The translations under genes and the position numbers were made by a program. From positions 1-7,265 of the forward strand of contig JAKPQT010000538.1 in the NCBI GenBank assembly GCA_029555885.1: a DNA stretch of 7,265 nt, given 5' to 3'. Each line of letters begins with the position of its first letter. Position 1 is the stretch's first letter. The notes beneath the pieces are model-generated. The model was not told where the DNA came from. It saw only the letters and a list, made by a program, of their open reading frames with translations, and searched no databases. The DNA comes from Chloroflexota bacterium. GTDB lineage: Bacteria; Chloroflexota; Anaerolineae; CG2-30-64-16. Shown piece by piece: positions 5,809-7,265 of this stretch.

Positions 5809-5814
5809 AAGGAG
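5809..5814 (+). promoter_or_regulatory. Ribosome binding site of the MttB-family gene
   Basis: AAGGAG is followed by seven bases and the ATG at 5822, fixing the start of the partial gene. Confidence 0.8.
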
Positions 5815-5821
5815 AAAAACG

Positions 5822-7265
5822 ATGGTGACCAGCACGGCGACCCAGCGCAGCGTCCTGGCGGGGACGCTGAACGTACTCCCCGAGGATGACGTGCTCCGCA
5901 TCCATGACGCGGCGCTCGCCATCCTGCAAGACCCCGGCATCGAGAGCGAGTCGCAACTCATCCTGGACATCATGGCGCGCAGCGGCGCACGGGTCGACCG
6001 TGACACGCGGCGCATCCGCATCCCGCCTGACATGGTCGACGCGGCCCTCCGTACCGCGCCCGGGTCATTTGTGCTCCATGCGCGGCGCGACCCCGCCCGA
6101 GACCTGCTGCTCGAGCCGGGCCGCGTCTACTGGGGCATGGGCGGCACTTCGGAGCCGTACTTCTTCGACTACGAACGCTGGCAGCCGCGCTCCCCCACGC
6201 ACGCGGACATGGTCACCAGCACGCGCATCGGCCACGCGCTGCCGAACATCGACTTCGTGCAGACGCTCTGCATGTCGGGCGACAAGCCCACTGGGCAAAT
6301 CTTCTTCCACGATTTCGACGCCATCTTCCGCAACACGACCAAGCCCACCGTTATCAACATCCTCGACCGCCGCTTCACACAACTGCTGCTGGGCATGACC
6401 GCGGCCGCATCCGGCGGCGAGGCCGAGCTGCGCGAGCACCCCAGCGTACTCGGCATCGTGACGCCGGTCTCGCCGCTCAAGGTCGCGGAGATGAACGAAG
6501 GCATCGTGGACGCGGTCGCAGCGGGCGTGCCGATCCTCTACTCGCCCGGCCCCATGATGGCTGCGAGCGGCCCGGCCACAGTCGCGGGCACGCTGGCGCT
6601 GACCACCGCGGAGGTGTTGTTCGGCGTCGTGCTCACCCAACTGCTCCGGCCCGGCGCGCCGGTCGTGCTCAAGCCGGACACCGATGTGTTCGATATGCGG
6701 ACCTCGCAGTGCACCTACGGCAGCCCGGAACAGAACCTCGGCAAGGCCGCGATGGCGCAGATGGCGCGGCACTACGGCCTGCCCATCTACAGCCTGGGCG
6801 GCGGCGTGGAGGGCAAGACGCCCGACGCGGAGGCCGCGTCGGAGGCGATGATGAGCATGCTGCTCAACGCGCTCGCGGGCGTCAACCTCAACCAGAGCCT
6901 CGGCAGCATGGCGTTCGGGCTGTACGGCTGCCAGGAGATGGTCGTCATCTGCGATGAGCTGGCCCGCATGGTCCGGCACGTCCTGCGCGGCATCACGGTG
7001 GACGACGACACGCTGGCGCTGGACGCGATCCGGCAGGCCGGGCCGGGCGGCAGCTTCCTGGGCAGCGACCACACCGTCCGCCACTTCCGCAGCGAACTCT
7101 ACTTCCCGCAGTTGTTCCGCCGCCAGACCATCGAGCAGTGGACCGAGGCAGGCAAGACGATGGGCCACGACCTCGCGCACGCGCGCGTGCAAGAAATCCT
7201 GGCGACTGCGGGGCCGGTGCCCTTGCCGCCGGAGGTGGACCGCAATCTCGAGCTGGCGCTGCGCG
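5822..7265 (+). CDS. Trimethylamine methyltransferase (MttB) family protein, non-pyrrolysine, partial at 3' end
   Basis: 481 codons are visible, open to the window edge; the family usually runs about 470-500 residues, so little is missing. Members are TIM-barrel enzymes that transfer a methyl group from a quaternary or tertiary amine (trimethylamine, glycine betaine, carnitine, proline betaine and others) to a corrinoid protein. Family features are the N-terminal helix region EDDVLRIHDAALAILQDPGI (22-41), VYWGMGGTSEPYFFD (102-116), GIVTPVSPLKV, LYSPGPMMAASGPAT, the LGGGVEGKTPDAEAASE segment (325-341) and the C-terminal GSDHTVRHFRSELYFP (414-429). I read the frame codon by codon and found no TAG, so there is no pyrrolysine and the substrate is probably not trimethylamine itself. 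The gene has its own promoter, diverging from the aminotransferase operon, and may lead a further operon beyond the window. A corrinoid protein gene is not visible. Confidence 0.92.
   Translation, partial: MVTSTATQRSVLAGTLNVLPEDDVLRIHDAALAILQDPGIESESQLILDIMARSGARVDRDTRRIRIPPDMVDAALRTAPGSFVLHARRDPARDLLLEPGRVYWGMGGTSEPYFFDYERWQPRSPTHADMVTSTRIGHALPNIDFVQTLCMSGDKPTGQIFFHDFDAIFRNTTKPTVINILDRRFTQLLLGMTAAASGGEAELREHPSVLGIVTPVSPLKVAEMNEGIVDAVAAGVPILYSPGPMMAASGPATVAGTLALTTAEVLFGVVLTQLLRPGAPVVLKPDTDVFDMRTSQCTYGSPEQNLGKAAMAQMARHYGLPIYSLGGGVEGKTPDAEAASEAMMSMLLNALAGVNLNQSLGSMAFGLYGCQEMVVICDELARMVRHVLRGITVDDDTLALDAIRQAGPGGSFLGSDHTVRHFRSELYFPQLFRRQTIEQWTEAGKTMGHDLAHARVQEILATAGPVPLPPEVDRNLELALR

Noticed and set aside
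5543..5956. 138-codon N-terminal extension of the aminotransferase frame
   Set aside because: It would cross both promoters and the start of the MttB-family gene. The strong ribosome binding site and family-like N-terminus place the start at 5542.
6065..7192. Long open frame (375 codons) antisense to the MttB-family gene
   Set aside because: It lies wholly opposite a clearly recognisable gene, has no ribosome binding site, and its His/Arg/Ala-rich composition is what antisense of GC-rich codons gives.
5822..7265. Possible amber-encoded pyrrolysine in the MttB-family gene
   Set aside because: Reading every codon in frame to the window end shows no TAG.

Overview
The window is GC-rich bacterial DNA with dense short intergenic spaces and Shine-Dalgarno-led genes. 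No marker gene fixes the taxon. The protein set (a pyrrolysine-free MttB homologue, a class III aminotransferase with a cysteine cluster, AP-endonuclease-2-type sugar isomerases, an MJ1317-like MFS transporter) and the dispersed palindromic repeats resemble environmental Chloroflexota or similar soil/sediment bacteria. That is a low-confidence inference.

Layout. Bases 1-145 are a gene-free leader holding the edge of a dispersed repeat and a candidate promoter for a 12-helix MFS transporter (146-1408, +). A 46-bp convergent gap follows. Four genes then lie on the minus strand and, read in their own direction, run from right to left: a PLP class III aminotransferase (5542-4154), a TIM-barrel sugar isomerase/epimerase (4149-3274, four bases after the aminotransferase stop), a second and divergent TIM-barrel isomerase/epimerase (3051-2215), and an Asp/Glu-racemase-family protein (2123-1455). 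The two larger gaps in this series are each filled by a palindromic repeat: a composite element at about 3137-3275 and a 20-bp-arm hairpin made of CGCAAAG units at 2143-2209. To the right, a trimethylamine-methyltransferase (MttB) family gene (5822 to the window end, +) is transcribed divergently. It is open at the right edge and has no in-frame TAG, so it is a non-pyrrolysine member.

Control. The 279-bp divergent region 5543-5821 holds two good sigma-70 promoters, TTGACA-17-TATGAT for the methyltransferase and TTGACA-17-TATCCT with an extended -10 for the aminotransferase operon. Each has a LacI/GalR-type operator-like sequence just downstream or across its start point (TGAAAACGATTTCA at 5762-5775 and AGAAAACGATTACA at 5623-5636). 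This suggests one LacI-family repressor, not encoded in the window, controls both arms as one catabolic regulon.

Working model (inference). The cluster looks like a small catabolic module in which a methylated amine or betaine-like compound, or an amino-sugar-like compound, is demethylated by the MttB homologue and further processed by transamination and ketose/polyol isomerisation. A transporter is nearby. The substrate cannot be named from sequence alone, and the corrinoid protein that an MttB homologue would need is not in the window.
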